Source: Alteromonas antoniana
Lineage (GTDB): Bacteria > Pseudomonadota > Gammaproteobacteria > Enterobacterales > Alteromonadaceae
DNA length: 64,000 nt
Direction of reading: 5' to 3'
NCBI RefSeq assembly: GCF_019249295.1
Contig: NZ_JAESDH010000004.1
Coordinates: 62,001 to 126,000, forward strand
Both the position numbers and the translations under genes were made by a program. This document shows positions 26,780 to 35,824 of the stretch, one piece after another. Every line of letters starts with the position of its first letter. The first letter of the stretch is position 1. The notes under the pieces were generated by a model. The model did no database searches and was not told the origin of the DNA. It saw only the letters and a program-made list of their open reading frames with translations.

Positions 26780-26808
26780 AGCGACTTCCTCCAAATTGTT
26801 CGCTGTGG

Positions 26809-26836
26809 ATTATATCGGCTTTGATGACGTAGGCAA
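26809..26836 (-). promoter_or_regulatory. Putative sigma-70 promoter of the metal efflux operon
   Basis: On the minus strand TTGCCT (26831-26836) and a perfect TATAAT (26809-26814) are 16 bases apart, 30 bases before the proposed start of the first gene. The -35 box lies inside one arm of a large palindrome. Confidence 0.6.
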
Positions 26837-26877
26837 GTATCACAGCGATGCCCATGGGGCGCGCCGTGATACCTGCC
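26832..26877. promoter_or_regulatory. Large palindrome over the -35 box, candidate operator
   Basis: Arms 26832-26847 and 26862-26877 match as inverted repeats at 14 of 16 positions (GGCAAGTATCACAGCG against GGCAGGTATCACGGCG) with a 14-base centre. It has no T-run. It overlaps the -35 region of the efflux promoter, as an operator would. It does not resemble the CueR or CusR consensus, and no regulator gene lies in the operon. Confidence 0.5.
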
Positions 26878-26906
26878 AACGGTAAAATGCTATTTTCAGC
26901 GCGTAA

Positions 26907-28121
26907 TCAGGCCTGTTTAGCTGCGAACGCTTCTACCTGTGACCATACCCGCAGGAAATTTTCGCTCAGGATTTTTTTAACGTCCTTTTCGCTGTAGCCA
27001 CGGTCTAAGAGTCCCTGTACAAGATTCGGGAAGTCAGAGACGTCTTTAAGTCCTTCCGGGAGCGAATCGCCAACTCCATCATAGTCAGAGCCAATGCCAA
27101 CATGGTCGATACCGATAAGCTGAACGACATGGTCAATATGGTCCAGTACCTCACTTAACGAGGAGTACGGGTAAGGGTTTTTCTTACGGTACTCGGCTTC
27201 AAAGTTCACCAGGTTCGGGCTGTTTTCGCCCTCAGCCTGGACGATGTCATTACGCGCCTGGGCCATCCCTGCACGCCAGCGTCGTGCTTCTTTGGTGACA
27301 AAGCCGGAGCCGAAGTTAATCATGATCACGCCGCCATTCTCTCCCAGCTTCTGGATCATGTCGTCATTCATATTCCGCTCGAACCCCGGCGTGAACTTAC
27401 GCAACGACGAATGTGATGCAATTACCGGAGTCTTGGTTAATTCGATAACCTGATAAAACGCCGCATCAGATACGTGAGAGATATCGATTAGCATGCCGAT
27501 GTTGTTCATGGCGGCAACCAGTTCTTTGCCGAAAGGACTCAGTCCATTCCATTGCCGACGAAGATCGTAAGAAGAATCACTGATGTGATTTGATTGTGAG
27601 TGGGCCAGCGTGATGTAGCGGATGCCGCGATCGTAAAATGCCTGCAGGTTTGCCATATCGCCCTGGATCGGTGAGCCGTTTTCCATACCCATCGGGAGCG
27701 AGATCAGGCCTTGGTCAAATTGCGATTTCACATCGCTGACGCTTTTGGCTATGGCGAACTTGTCCGGTGCACGAGAAACAATGGCTTCAACCGAATCGAT
27801 AAGAATATGCGCCAGTTGCGTGGATTCTGGTGAGTTATCCAGGCTGGCAGGCACATAAATAGACATAAAGGGTGCATTGAGTCCGCCTTCGACCGCGCGT
27901 GGATAGTCAAAGTCACCATCCTCAGTGGCTTTGGTTACATCCACCCACTTTTCGTTCACGCGATAGGGAACGTCAATATGACCATCTACAATAATCGTCT
28001 CTTTCGCCAGCTTACGGGCCTTGTCAGAGACGGCAATATCGCTGGTCTGAGCCGCTGCTGTCAGCCCCCAGAACGAGCTGCTTACCAGTACCGCTGCTAA
28101 TGTTTTTCCTGCATGTTTCAT
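26907..28121 (-). CDS. Membrane dipeptidase-type metallopeptidase (M19 family)
   Basis: Exported zinc dipeptidase of the M19 (renal dipeptidase) family, about 404 residues. The signal peptide starts MKHAGKTLAAVLVSS and ends near LTAAAQ. Metal-site motifs are present: DGHIDVP, the bridging-Glu region MGMENGSP, SHVSDAAF, ASHSS and IGSDYDGVG. The start at 28121 was chosen because the 12-residue extension possible upstream (MTVKESEEDTKP) is acidic and would precede the signal peptide; GAGGAA lies 12 bases upstream, a rather long spacing. It probably degrades dipeptides in the periplasm. It is a separate unit upstream of the efflux operon. Confidence 0.9.
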   Translation of the reverse strand: MKHAGKTLAAVLVSSSFWGLTAAAQTSDIAVSDKARKLAKETIIVDGHIDVPYRVNEKWVDVTKATEDGDFDYPRAVEGGLNAPFMSIYVPASLDNSPESTQLAHILIDSVEAIVSRAPDKFAIAKSVSDVKSQFDQGLISLPMGMENGSPIQGDMANLQAFYDRGIRYITLAHSQSNHISDSSYDLRRQWNGLSPFGKELVAAMNNIGMLIDISHVSDAAFYQVIELTKTPVIASHSSLRKFTPGFERNMNDDMIQKLGENGGVIMINFGSGFVTKEARRWRAGMAQARNDIVQAEGENSPNLVNFEAEYRKKNPYPYSSLSEVLDHIDHVVQLIGIDHVGIGSDYDGVGDSLPEGLKDVSDFPNLVQGLLDRGYSEKDVKKILSENFLRVWSQVEAFAAKQA

Positions 28122-28636
28122 AGGTTTTGTGTCTTCCTCACTCTCTTTTACTGTCATTCCAGCTTAATTTTAATTAATTGGTGCCAGAGCGTTATCGCTG
28201 CGAATCTGGCTGAATAGTTTCACGATCCACGCAATCCCGTAGCCTACGAGAAAATTGCGCATCTCACAATGTCGTAAATCGGTTCAGAACGCTGCCTGGC
28301 GCGTTTGTGCAAAACGGTGAAGCAATTCGAATGACCTGGAGATTGAGGTTATTACGTTTTAGGCGTGTTATCGGGTTGTAATAAAAACTTAAACCTTGAT
28401 AAGGTGTCACAGACGTGACTTGTCACGGGAAATGCGGGATACTGCCCGCCGCTGTCATCGCCCCTAAAGCGATGAAGTACGTGTTAATCTCCGTGGTACC
28501 TTTTTCCTCAACACCCTGGTGATTCTCAAATATCTGTATGGGAATACGGATTTGCTGAATTCAATGTAAGGGAATGCGCTGTCATGTTAGACATCACCGG
28601 ACAGGCACCACCAACAACGAACAATGAGTAAGAATT
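28122..28636. other. 515-base divergent intergenic region before sapC
   Basis: Holds the promoters of the dipeptidase (minus) and SapC (plus). Hairpin-forming stretches occur at about 28410-28480 (GTGAC/GTCAC, GCGGG/CCCGC, ATCGC/GCGAT). Part of this, CTGCCCGCCGCTGT, recalls a cobalamin riboswitch core, but the B12 box and the GGTG...CC part are absent. No gene is supported. Confidence 0.4.
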
Positions 28637-29398
28637 ATGGCGATCAACTACATACCGCTTGATAAAGAAAAACATAAAGACATGAAAGTGGCGGTGAACA
28701 ATACGTTCAAGTATGCCAAAAACACCCACCTGGCAGCCGCGTCAATTAAAGAATTCGCACAACTGTCCAGCACAATGCCAATTGTTTTCATTAAGGATCC
28801 TAACGCTGATCGCTACCACGTTGTAGCCATGCTGGGTATGGAACAAAATCAAAACCTGTTTCTGAACGGCGAGCGTTGGGAAGGCCCTCATGTGCCTATG
28901 AACATTTTGCGTTATCCGTTTGATGTACGTCCTGATGGCGAGAAACTGGGCGTATTCATCGACGAAAATTCGGAAATGATTTCAGAAGACGGGCAGCCGC
29001 TTTTCACCGAAGCCGGTGAAGCATCAGACTTTTTGAAAAACCGTCAGCAGTTTTTGTCTGACCTGGCAAACAGCGAAATGATGACGCAGCGGTTCGTAAA
29101 ACAAATCGTTGAACTGGATCTGTTAGAAGAAGTTCAGATCCGCCTGACTTATGAAAATGGTCAGCAGCGCAACGTCACAGGTATGCTGAGCATTAACGAG
29201 AAGAAGCTGCTTGAGTTGCCAGATGAAAAAGTGCTGGAACTTCACAAGTCTGGCTTTTTAGGTGCAATTTATGCCGTGATGATGTCACTGGGTCAGCTTA
29301 ACCGTCTGGTTGAACTGTCAAATAGCACCGAAAATCCAATCCGTAACATGCAGTTAAGCGTGGTGAAGGCAGACGGTACTGAGCAGCCTGCTCAGTAA
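28637..29398 (+). CDS. SapC family protein
   Basis: A 253-residue soluble protein of the SapC family, first described beside Campylobacter S-layer genes and widespread in marine Alteromonadales and Caulobacterales, where it usually accompanies TonB-dependent receptors and tryptophan halogenase genes. No signal peptide or membrane helix is seen. Recognisable blocks include FAQLSSTMPIVFIKDP, GERWEGPHVPMNILRYPF and the C-terminal LGQLNRLVELSN. The function is not known. Here it stands alone, without a receptor or halogenase gene, and is followed by a terminator. Confidence 0.88.
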   Translation: MAINYIPLDKEKHKDMKVAVNNTFKYAKNTHLAAASIKEFAQLSSTMPIVFIKDPNADRYHVVAMLGMEQNQNLFLNGERWEGPHVPMNILRYPFDVRPDGEKLGVFIDENSEMISEDGQPLFTEAGEASDFLKNRQQFLSDLANSEMMTQRFVKQIVELDLLEEVQIRLTYENGQQRNVTGMLSINEKKLLELPDEKVLELHKSGFLGAIYAVMMSLGQLNRLVELSNSTENPIRNMQLSVVKADGTEQPAQ

Positions 29399-29743
29399 AT
29401 ACAAACTACTGACAAAGCACATGACGGCAGTTGATGTTTGTCATAGTTCTGGTCAGTCGTTTTTTATAAAGCAAAATGCCGGCGGTTGCCGGCATTTTTG
29501 TTTCTGAAGTCGGGAACATTTACTGCGATATAGCCCAACACTACGCGCTACCGGCGTGGTTACTTTCACTCGTTCCTCGTTCGTGGAGTTTACGACAGCC
29601 GGTGAATTCAATGCGCCCATTGCTGCAATGCGATAGCATTGTTTGTCAGACAGTAATGCCAGTTCGCAATAATGTGTGCTCACTCAGTGTGTGAATTTTC
29701 TGTTTTGGACAAGCCAATTTTGTGAAAAAAGAGGAATGCCGCT
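29399..29743. other. Intergenic region between sapC and the ModF-like ATPase gene
   Basis: 345 bases. Apart from the terminator at 29473-29500 the DNA is unremarkable; the 3' part is AT-rich and probably contains the ATPase promoter and its GAGGA ribosome site (29731-29735). Confidence 0.4.
29473..29500 (+). terminator. Rho-independent terminator after sapC
   Basis: AAAATGCCGGC/GCCGGCATTTT, 11-bp stem with a GGTT loop and a T-run, about 75 bases after the SapC stop. Confidence 0.9.
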
Positions 29744-31171
29744 TTGAAACTTGAATCCTGTCGCGTGAGCCTGTCACCTCAGCATGCGACAACACCCCTG
29801 ACCTTTGCGCTTGAAGCGGGGCAACATGCTATGGTTGTCGGCCCCAATGGAGCTGGAAAGTCCGTGCTGCTTAGCGTGCTCGCCGGAGAGGGGAAGGTTC
29901 AGGCCGGTAATCGCTCAATTTCGTCACGTACCGCTGTGGTCAGTACGTCGGTACAGCAGCAAATGATTGCAGCAGAAAAGCGCAAAGATGATGCTGATAT
30001 TCTTGATGTTGTCCCTGTGCCCACACGTGTCAGTGACATACTTGGTCACGTGCGTGACGAACACGTGAAGACGCTGTGTCATAAACTGGGGATAACGCCG
30101 TTGTTAGCGCAGCCGTTTCTATCGTTATCGACGGGAGAAACCAGAAAACTCTTGTTTATACTGGCTTTGAATTCAGACCCACAGGTCCTGATCCTGGATA
30201 ATCCGTGGGAAGGTCTCGATGATGCCAGCAGGACTATTATGCTGCGGGTTATTGAGAGCATTCATCAGCACGTGCAAATTATCATCGCCGTAAACCGACT
30301 GCAGGATATGCCGGATATACCCGCCGTGCTGACGCTAATGGAAAATGGTGAGGTGGTGTCTCAGTCGCCAGCGCCTCAGTTTTATGCTGACAATATGGCG
30401 ACCTGTAAAACCTGGTTTCACCTTCAGCGTGATGACATTACGCTGCCTGATACTACCCATGCATGTCAGGCAAACGGGTTGTCGCCAGATGTGCCATTAG
30501 TCGTTGTAAATGATGGTCTGGTCCGGTTTGGAGAAACGGTGGTTTTCAGTGGTCTCAACTGGCAGGTTGATCCAGGTCAGCACTGGCAAGTCGTGGGGCC
30601 GAATGGTTCAGGGAAAACCTGTTTGTTAACCCTGATCACCGGGGATAACCCAAACTGCTATACCAACGATTTAACCGTATTTGGGATTCGTCGGGGCAGC
30701 GGGGAAAGTATCTGGGATATCAAGCAGCATATAGGCCTGTTATCGAACGCGTTTCATCTGTCTTATCGCGTCAACTGTTCGGTGATGGATGTTCTGCTGT
30801 CAGGCTTTTTCGACAGCATCGGGTTATACGAGCGTCCGGGGCGGGAGCAGCAAGCCGTAGCCTCAGCCTGGCTGGATACTTTGCATATGCAAGCGCGGAA
30901 GGAGGCACCGTTTCAGTCTTTATCTTTCGGTGACCAGCGTCTGGTACTGGTTGCCCGGGCCATGATAAAACATCCGCCACTACTAATTCTTGATGAGCCC
31001 TGTAACGGGCTGGATCCTTTAAACCGTCTTGCAGTACTGGCGCTTATCGAGCAACTGGCCCGTGATGGCCGCACCACGGTATTGTATGTTAATCATCATA
31101 AGGAAGATGCCATACCAAGCATCCGGCGCACTCTCTCAATGGCTGATTATTCAGCTGATATGGAGAAATGA
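29744..31171 (+). CDS. modF: Tandem ABC ATPase, ModF/PhrA-like
   Basis: A 475-residue cytoplasmic protein with two ABC ATPase domains and no membrane part, like E. coli ModF. Domain 1 has Walker A GPNGAGKS (33-40), signature LSTGE and Walker B VLILDNP. Domain 2 has Walker A GPNGSGKT (near 290), signature LSFGDQ and Walker B LLILDEP. In domain 1 the usual catalytic Glu after Walker B is Asn (LDNPWEG), so that site may be weak. The start is TTG with GAGGA eight bases upstream; the ATG at 29736 runs into a stop. No modABC genes are nearby, so a link to molybdate is not shown. Confidence 0.82.
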   Translation: MKLESCRVSLSPQHATTPLTFALEAGQHAMVVGPNGAGKSVLLSVLAGEGKVQAGNRSISSRTAVVSTSVQQQMIAAEKRKDDADILDVVPVPTRVSDILGHVRDEHVKTLCHKLGITPLLAQPFLSLSTGETRKLLFILALNSDPQVLILDNPWEGLDDASRTIMLRVIESIHQHVQIIIAVNRLQDMPDIPAVLTLMENGEVVSQSPAPQFYADNMATCKTWFHLQRDDITLPDTTHACQANGLSPDVPLVVVNDGLVRFGETVVFSGLNWQVDPGQHWQVVGPNGSGKTCLLTLITGDNPNCYTNDLTVFGIRRGSGESIWDIKQHIGLLSNAFHLSYRVNCSVMDVLLSGFFDSIGLYERPGREQQAVASAWLDTLHMQARKEAPFQSLSFGDQRLVLVARAMIKHPPLLILDEPCNGLDPLNRLAVLALIEQLARDGRTTVLYVNHHKEDAIPSIRRTLSMADYSADMEK

Positions 31172-31344
31172 TGGTGGATTTTTGCACAATAACTACCATT
31201 TCATAAACCGTTAGTTTCTGTTCAGTTTTCATTAAGTTAGCTGACGTTACCTTATCGCCATTGGTAACCTGAGCTGTTGAGTTATTCCATTCAACGACAC
31301 AGGGAATAAGGCCGCACTCTGCGGCAGTAATAAGGAAATGAAAA
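31172..31344 (+). promoter_or_regulatory. Porin gene leader with hairpin
   Basis: The leader of the outer-membrane protein gene contains a GC-rich hairpin GCCGCA-CTC-TGCGGC at about 31312-31326, just before the ribosome site AAGGAA. This could protect the mRNA 5' end or influence translation; there is no T-run. Confidence 0.4.
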
Positions 31345-32136
31345 ATGAAATTAACTGCGCTATCCGCCTTCACGCTGGCATCTCTTTTCGCGACTTCGGC
31401 TTTTGCTGCACAAAACGAGGTCAGTGCCGGTTTTAGTGATATCAAAGACGTTGATGATAATTTTGTCGGTATCAATTATAAGCGTTATCTTTCCGACGTC
31501 AGCAACGACGGCGGTGTCTATCTGAATAACCCTTATCTGCAACGTGTATCCAGCGTAAACGCCAGTTATTTTACGGTAGGCGATATTGACGCTTACAGCG
31601 TGGGCGGCACCTGGTATGTCGATGACCAATGGATGGTAATGGCTGACGTTGGCTATACCGATTACAACAGTCCCTTTGGTGACTTCGATGGTAAAACCGC
31701 CGATCTCAGAGTGGGTTACAATCTTGACGCTAACTGGCAGGTCGGTGTGGCTATGCTTTATCAGCGTAGTGAAGCGGAATACCAGTATCGCGATAGCGAA
31801 GAGCGATTTGACGACTACTCTGACGACTGGACGCCAAGCGTTTTCGCTCGCTATACCGATATTCAGAATGGCAAAGGTTGGGATTTTAGCACGCAGTATA
31901 GCTTTAATGATTTCGATTATGCTGAAGTGGCAGGGCGCTATTTCTTCAACCCGGGATTGAGCGCCGGACTAACCTACTCTTATGCCGAAGGGCCTTATGA
32001 CGACAGCAATGTGGTAGAGCTGGATGTTGATTACTGGGTGAATAAGCACTTCTCTGTACGCTTCGGCCTGGGCACAGAAGTATCAGGCGACAGCGGGCTT
32101 GAATCAGCCACGTTACTGGCAACCTATCGCTTCTGA
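31345..32136 (+). CDS. Putative outer-membrane beta-barrel (porin-like) protein
   Basis: A 263-residue exported protein. A clear signal peptide ends at SAFAA (about 22). The rest alternates hydrophobic and polar residues in amphipathic strands rich in aromatic residues (YSVGGTWYVDDQWMVMADVGYTDY, VGYNLDANWQVGVAML) and ends TLLATYRF with the terminal Phe required for outer-membrane insertion. This suggests a 10- to 12-stranded barrel of the putative porin family common in Alteromonadales. Substrate unknown. AAGGAA lies before the ATG. Strongly acidic loops suit a marine organism. Confidence 0.82.
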   Translation: MKLTALSAFTLASLFATSAFAAQNEVSAGFSDIKDVDDNFVGINYKRYLSDVSNDGGVYLNNPYLQRVSSVNASYFTVGDIDAYSVGGTWYVDDQWMVMADVGYTDYNSPFGDFDGKTADLRVGYNLDANWQVGVAMLYQRSEAEYQYRDSEERFDDYSDDWTPSVFARYTDIQNGKGWDFSTQYSFNDFDYAEVAGRYFFNPGLSAGLTYSYAEGPYDDSNVVELDVDYWVNKHFSVRFGLGTEVSGDSGLESATLLATYRF

Positions 32137-32267
32137 TGACCAGCTATTACGGCTTGCAGCACAACCCGGAAGGCTGGCCTTGCAAACCTGATAGCAGAAC
32201 AGAAAACAGAGAGTACCCATAGGGGCTACAGGAAAGTGGCGACGATAGCATTGTTCGCCGCTTACCT

Positions 32268-32372
32268 GATGCCCTTTTTTATTGCCTCCCTGATACTCTT
32301 TCAGATGCCCTTTTTATTCTTGCTAGCCTGTCACCAACACGGATGCCCTACTCATTGCCAGCCAGTCACCAG
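32268..32372. repeat. Degenerate direct repeat, three units of about 37 bases
   Basis: GATGCCC recurs at 32268, 32304 and 32342, each followed by a T-rich stretch ending in ATT..TGC. The last two also share AGCC(T/A)GTCACCA. Unit spacing is 36 and 38 bases. It lies between the converging porin and MBL-fold genes, with no coding frame across it. Confidence 0.45.
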
Positions 32373-32405
32373 GCCAGACCCAACCCGTGGCAAACCGGCG
32401 TGAAA

Positions 32406-33827
32406 TCAGATGTCGATGGTTTGGCCTTCCTCCGGAATTTTTGCCTGAACTCCTTTTTCTGATAGTGCTTTTTGAAGCACTTGTTTCGCTGTATCTTCAC
32501 CGTGCACAAGAAAAAGTTGCGGTGAAGGCGAAGTGAAATGTAAAAACCAGTCAATTAACTGAGACTGACTGGCATGGGCAGAAAACCCGCCCATGGTGTG
32601 AATTTGTGCGTTTACGGCTATCGACTCGCCCGCCATGCGAATGCGCTTTGCGCCATCGACCAGTTTTCGTCCTGGTGTCCCGACCGCCTGATACCCGACA
32701 AATATCACGTGGCTTTGACGACGCCAGAGATTGTGCTTGAGGTGATGTCGAATGCGCCCGCCGTTACACATTCCGCTGCCGGCAATGATGATGGCGCCGC
32801 GATCAATTCTGTTCAGTGCTACAGATTCTTCGGTACTTACCGCGTATCGCAGCGGCGGCAAAAAGGTGTGCAGACTTTTTTGCGTGTATTTCGCATCCGA
32901 TGAACCATAGTTTTCAATTCTGGCTTTATCCTCGCGGTTGTATACGTCCTGATAACGATGATAAATCTCTGTAACTGCTATCGCCATTGGGCTGTCCAGG
33001 CAAATCAGCTGCTGCGGTAGTTTGCCTTTCTGATACAGCTCGCCCAGTCGAAAAATGATCTCCTGCGTCCTGCCGACCGCAAATGACGGGATGAGAATAT
33101 TGCCGCCGTCCGCAGAGGCTTTGGTAATTACCTCTTCAAATTCATCTAATGTTGCCTGCATAGAGCGATGTTCACGATCCCCATAGGTGGATTCCATCAA
33201 CACCACGTTAGCGTTCCTGATATATGCCGGGTCGCGCAACAGCGCCGCCTGAGCATTACCCAGATCGCCGGAGAAGACCAGTTTTCTGGACGGTGTCGTA
33301 TCGCTTAATATCAGCTCCACAATTGATGAGCCAAGAATGTGACCGGCTTCGTGGAGTATCAGTGTGATGTCTGAGGTAACTTGGGCGGTGCAGTTGTAGT
33401 CTATTCCCTGACACAGCTGCAGCGTTTGCTCTACATCTTCAAGGGTGTATAGCGGGTCAATGGGATCTTTACCGGCGCGTTGGCGCCGCTTGTTTTCCCA
33501 TTCGGCATCGCGCATCTGCAGGGATGCAGCGTCTTTTAGCATGATATCAATAAGATCGCAGGTGGCAGAGGTCATGTAAATAGGACCACGGTACCCTTTG
33601 CTTATCAGAAGGGGGAGGCGACCTGAATGATCAAGGTGAGCATGAGAGAGCACGACAGCGTCAATGTCCCCGATGGCAAAAGGAAAATCCTGTGTGTTCT
33701 GCGCTTCCACCTTTCTACCGCCCTGAAACAAACCACAATCCAGCAGTACGGTTGACGAGCGGGTTTTCAGTAAGTGCATTGAGCCTGTGACACCCTCTAC
33801 GGCGCCATAAAATGTCAAAGTAGCCAT
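32406..33827 (-). CDS. MBL-fold metallo-hydrolase with beta-CASP and RNA-specificity domains
   Basis: A 473-residue cytoplasmic enzyme related to the CPSF73/RNase J group of nucleases. The zinc motif HAHLDH is at 62-67 and further metal histidines lie in EAGHILGSS and GFSAHAS. The beta-CASP insert (about 190-380) and the C-terminal RMMBL-type segment (MGGFSAHASQSQLIDWF) are present, as is the SGMCNGGRIRHHL motif. Bacterial members of this type are annotated as RNA-specific exonucleases, though few have been tested. It stands between a porin and a Na/Pi cotransporter gene on the same strand as the latter, 40 bases downstream, possibly as an operon. Confidence 0.9.
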   Translation of the reverse strand: MATLTFYGAVEGVTGSMHLLKTRSSTVLLDCGLFQGGRKVEAQNTQDFPFAIGDIDAVVLSHAHLDHSGRLPLLISKGYRGPIYMTSATCDLIDIMLKDAASLQMRDAEWENKRRQRAGKDPIDPLYTLEDVEQTLQLCQGIDYNCTAQVTSDITLILHEAGHILGSSIVELILSDTTPSRKLVFSGDLGNAQAALLRDPAYIRNANVVLMESTYGDREHRSMQATLDEFEEVITKASADGGNILIPSFAVGRTQEIIFRLGELYQKGKLPQQLICLDSPMAIAVTEIYHRYQDVYNREDKARIENYGSSDAKYTQKSLHTFLPPLRYAVSTEESVALNRIDRGAIIIAGSGMCNGGRIRHHLKHNLWRRQSHVIFVGYQAVGTPGRKLVDGAKRIRMAGESIAVNAQIHTMGGFSAHASQSQLIDWFLHFTSPSPQLFLVHGEDTAKQVLQKALSEKGVQAKIPEEGQTIDI

Positions 33828-33867
33828 GCTCGTGTCCTCGTTGTTTGTAAATGATTTCGTTGCAACA

Positions 33868-35526
33868 TCACGCAGCGCCGGTAGTCGCGTCTTGTAGCGC
33901 CCCTTCGGGTGTCAGTACGGCTGTGAGTGAGCTGATCCGCTGCGTGGCTTTTTGCCAGGTGTTGGCAATGTGCCAGGCATCCTGCATACATTCGATAGCG
34001 GCAGACATATTTTCAATCTCAATACGATGCTGGGTAGCGGCCATAATTAACGCGGCCTTCAGCGATTCTCTGGTCTGATCCAGCTGTTCCATAGTCAACA
34101 TGGGCTCATGCCCTTCTAATGGCGCGTCGCCCATACTCATACTCATCATTTGATGGAGTTGCTGAAGGTAGCTGCCCAGTCTGGTTTCAAGCGCTTCGTC
34201 CTGCAGTGCACCATGAAACGCCCATGCGCTGGACAGCATCTCGATTCTTGCCGTGCAGTCTGCCAGATAATGTTCAACCCGTAATAAAGTGGCGAGTTGC
34301 TCGGTGGTTTCATCAGATAGCTCAGCGGTTTCCAGAGTGACAATAAAGCGCGATATCTGAGAGCTTAAGGATTTGATTACCGTGCTTTGCGCACGAAACT
34401 GACGGGTATTCTGGATGGAGTCGTAAGTGGCAAGCTGAAACAGCGCGAGCACCCGTACCTGCAGCGCCTGTAATTCTTTGACCAGCGCAAATAGCGCAAG
34501 TGCCGGCGTTCTGGCGACCGTATGATCGATATATTTAGGATGAGACTCTTTCTCTTCCCAGGTGCGAAAGCGCGTCTCCAGCCAGTTTGCCAGGCGGGTA
34601 GTATGTGGAAATATAAGCAACAGGCCCATGATGTTGAACAAAGTGTGAAACAGCGCCAGAGAGATGGCAGGGGACGTGCTTATGCCCATAGCCTGACTGA
34701 ACAGCTCGACCACATAGAACAAAACCGGCAGGATGATGAGCGCTATAACGGCGGTACCAAGATTGAACAACACCTGCGCCAGCGCAGCGCGTTTTGCCGG
34801 GGAGGTGGCATTGAACGCGGCGAAAATAGCGGTTGATGTGGTGCCGATATTCGCGCCGACTACCATCGCGCCAGCAGCATATAAACCCACTACACCGCTG
34901 GATGCGGCAGTAATAGTAATGGCAATAGTCGCACTGGAGGACTGGGTTAAAATAGTCATGATAATCCCTATCACCATATACCCTATTATTCCCAGCACGC
35001 CGGTGGCAGTCATCTGTTCCAGGGCAAATGTCTGGGTTACCCCGTCAAACGCGGTTTTGAGAACGTCTAGTCCCATAAAAAACAGGCCAAATCCCACCAA
35101 AACCTGTCCGGCAGATGCGAGCCGGCCCTGAGACTGAATCAGTCGGACGATCATACCGATACCAATCAATGGTAGCGCCAGTTTCTGAATACTGAACTCA
35201 AACCCTACCAGGGCAACCAGCCAACCCGTCATAGTGGTGCCTACGTTAGCCCCGAAGATTACGCCAAGTACCTGACGCATGTTCATCAGTCCGGCGTTAA
35301 CGAACCCAAGTGAAGCGACGGTCACCGCACTGGATGACTGCACAATAGCGGTCATGAGAAACCCTGCTGCCACGCCCCTGCCTGGTGTTTTAGTCCAGGT
35401 AGCAAGCAGCGTACGAAGACCGGGGCCCACGGCTGCTTTAAGGCCATCAGTCATCATGCCTATCGCGAGGATGAAGATCCCCAGCCCACCCAATGCTGCA
35501 GCGATCGTTGCCAGTACCTCTGTCAT
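33868..35526 (-). CDS. Na/Pi cotransporter family protein with PhoU-like C-terminus
   Basis: A 552-residue inner-membrane protein of the YjbB/NptA-like Na+/phosphate symporter family. Two inverted Na/Pi repeats carry the QSSSA signature (QSSSAVTVASLGFVNAG and QSSSATIAITITAASSG), with eight or more helices in residues 1-325. The soluble C-terminus (about 330-552) is helical and PhoU-like. The ATG at 35526 begins MTEVLATIAAALGGLG, the usual family start. The frame is open for 57 more codons to a TTG, but that extension is unlike the family; neither start has a clear ribosome site. It probably moves phosphate; the direction is not evident. Confidence 0.88.
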   Translation of the reverse strand: MTEVLATIAAALGGLGIFILAIGMMTDGLKAAVGPGLRTLLATWTKTPGRGVAAGFLMTAIVQSSSAVTVASLGFVNAGLMNMRQVLGVIFGANVGTTMTGWLVALVGFEFSIQKLALPLIGIGMIVRLIQSQGRLASAGQVLVGFGLFFMGLDVLKTAFDGVTQTFALEQMTATGVLGIIGYMVIGIIMTILTQSSSATIAITITAASSGVVGLYAAGAMVVGANIGTTSTAIFAAFNATSPAKRAALAQVLFNLGTAVIALIILPVLFYVVELFSQAMGISTSPAISLALFHTLFNIMGLLLIFPHTTRLANWLETRFRTWEEKESHPKYIDHTVARTPALALFALVKELQALQVRVLALFQLATYDSIQNTRQFRAQSTVIKSLSSQISRFIVTLETAELSDETTEQLATLLRVEHYLADCTARIEMLSSAWAFHGALQDEALETRLGSYLQQLHQMMSMSMGDAPLEGHEPMLTMEQLDQTRESLKAALIMAATQHRIEIENMSAAIECMQDAWHIANTWQKATQRISSLTAVLTPEGALQDATTGAA

Positions 35527-35824
35527 TGTGTTGTCACTTGTATTTTCGTCATCAACATTAATAGATAGCACAGGGCAGTGGTACTTGCTTTGCGCGAAGT
35601 CAATGCAAGCGGCAATATGCTGATGTGCAGCAATATGGGCTGTGAAAAAAGCGAGTGAAGAGAGGAAAAGGTTGCCCAACGTCGTTTTGTCTATCAATAG
35701 TTCGGCTTTGGTGAGTATTCACTCATCCTGAAGCACTCACAGCGCCTGAGTCGTTAAATTTAATGTTGGATTTTTCGCCAGGATCCATGTTTTTTCTGCT
35801 GTATTTCAGCGACTTCGATGAAAC

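Noticed and set aside
28380..28520. Possible cobalamin riboswitch before sapC
   Set aside because: GGGAA and CTGCCCGCCGCTGT recall the core, but the GGTG...CC stem and the 3' B12 box (GCCACTG-type) are missing and the downstream gene is not a B12-related function.
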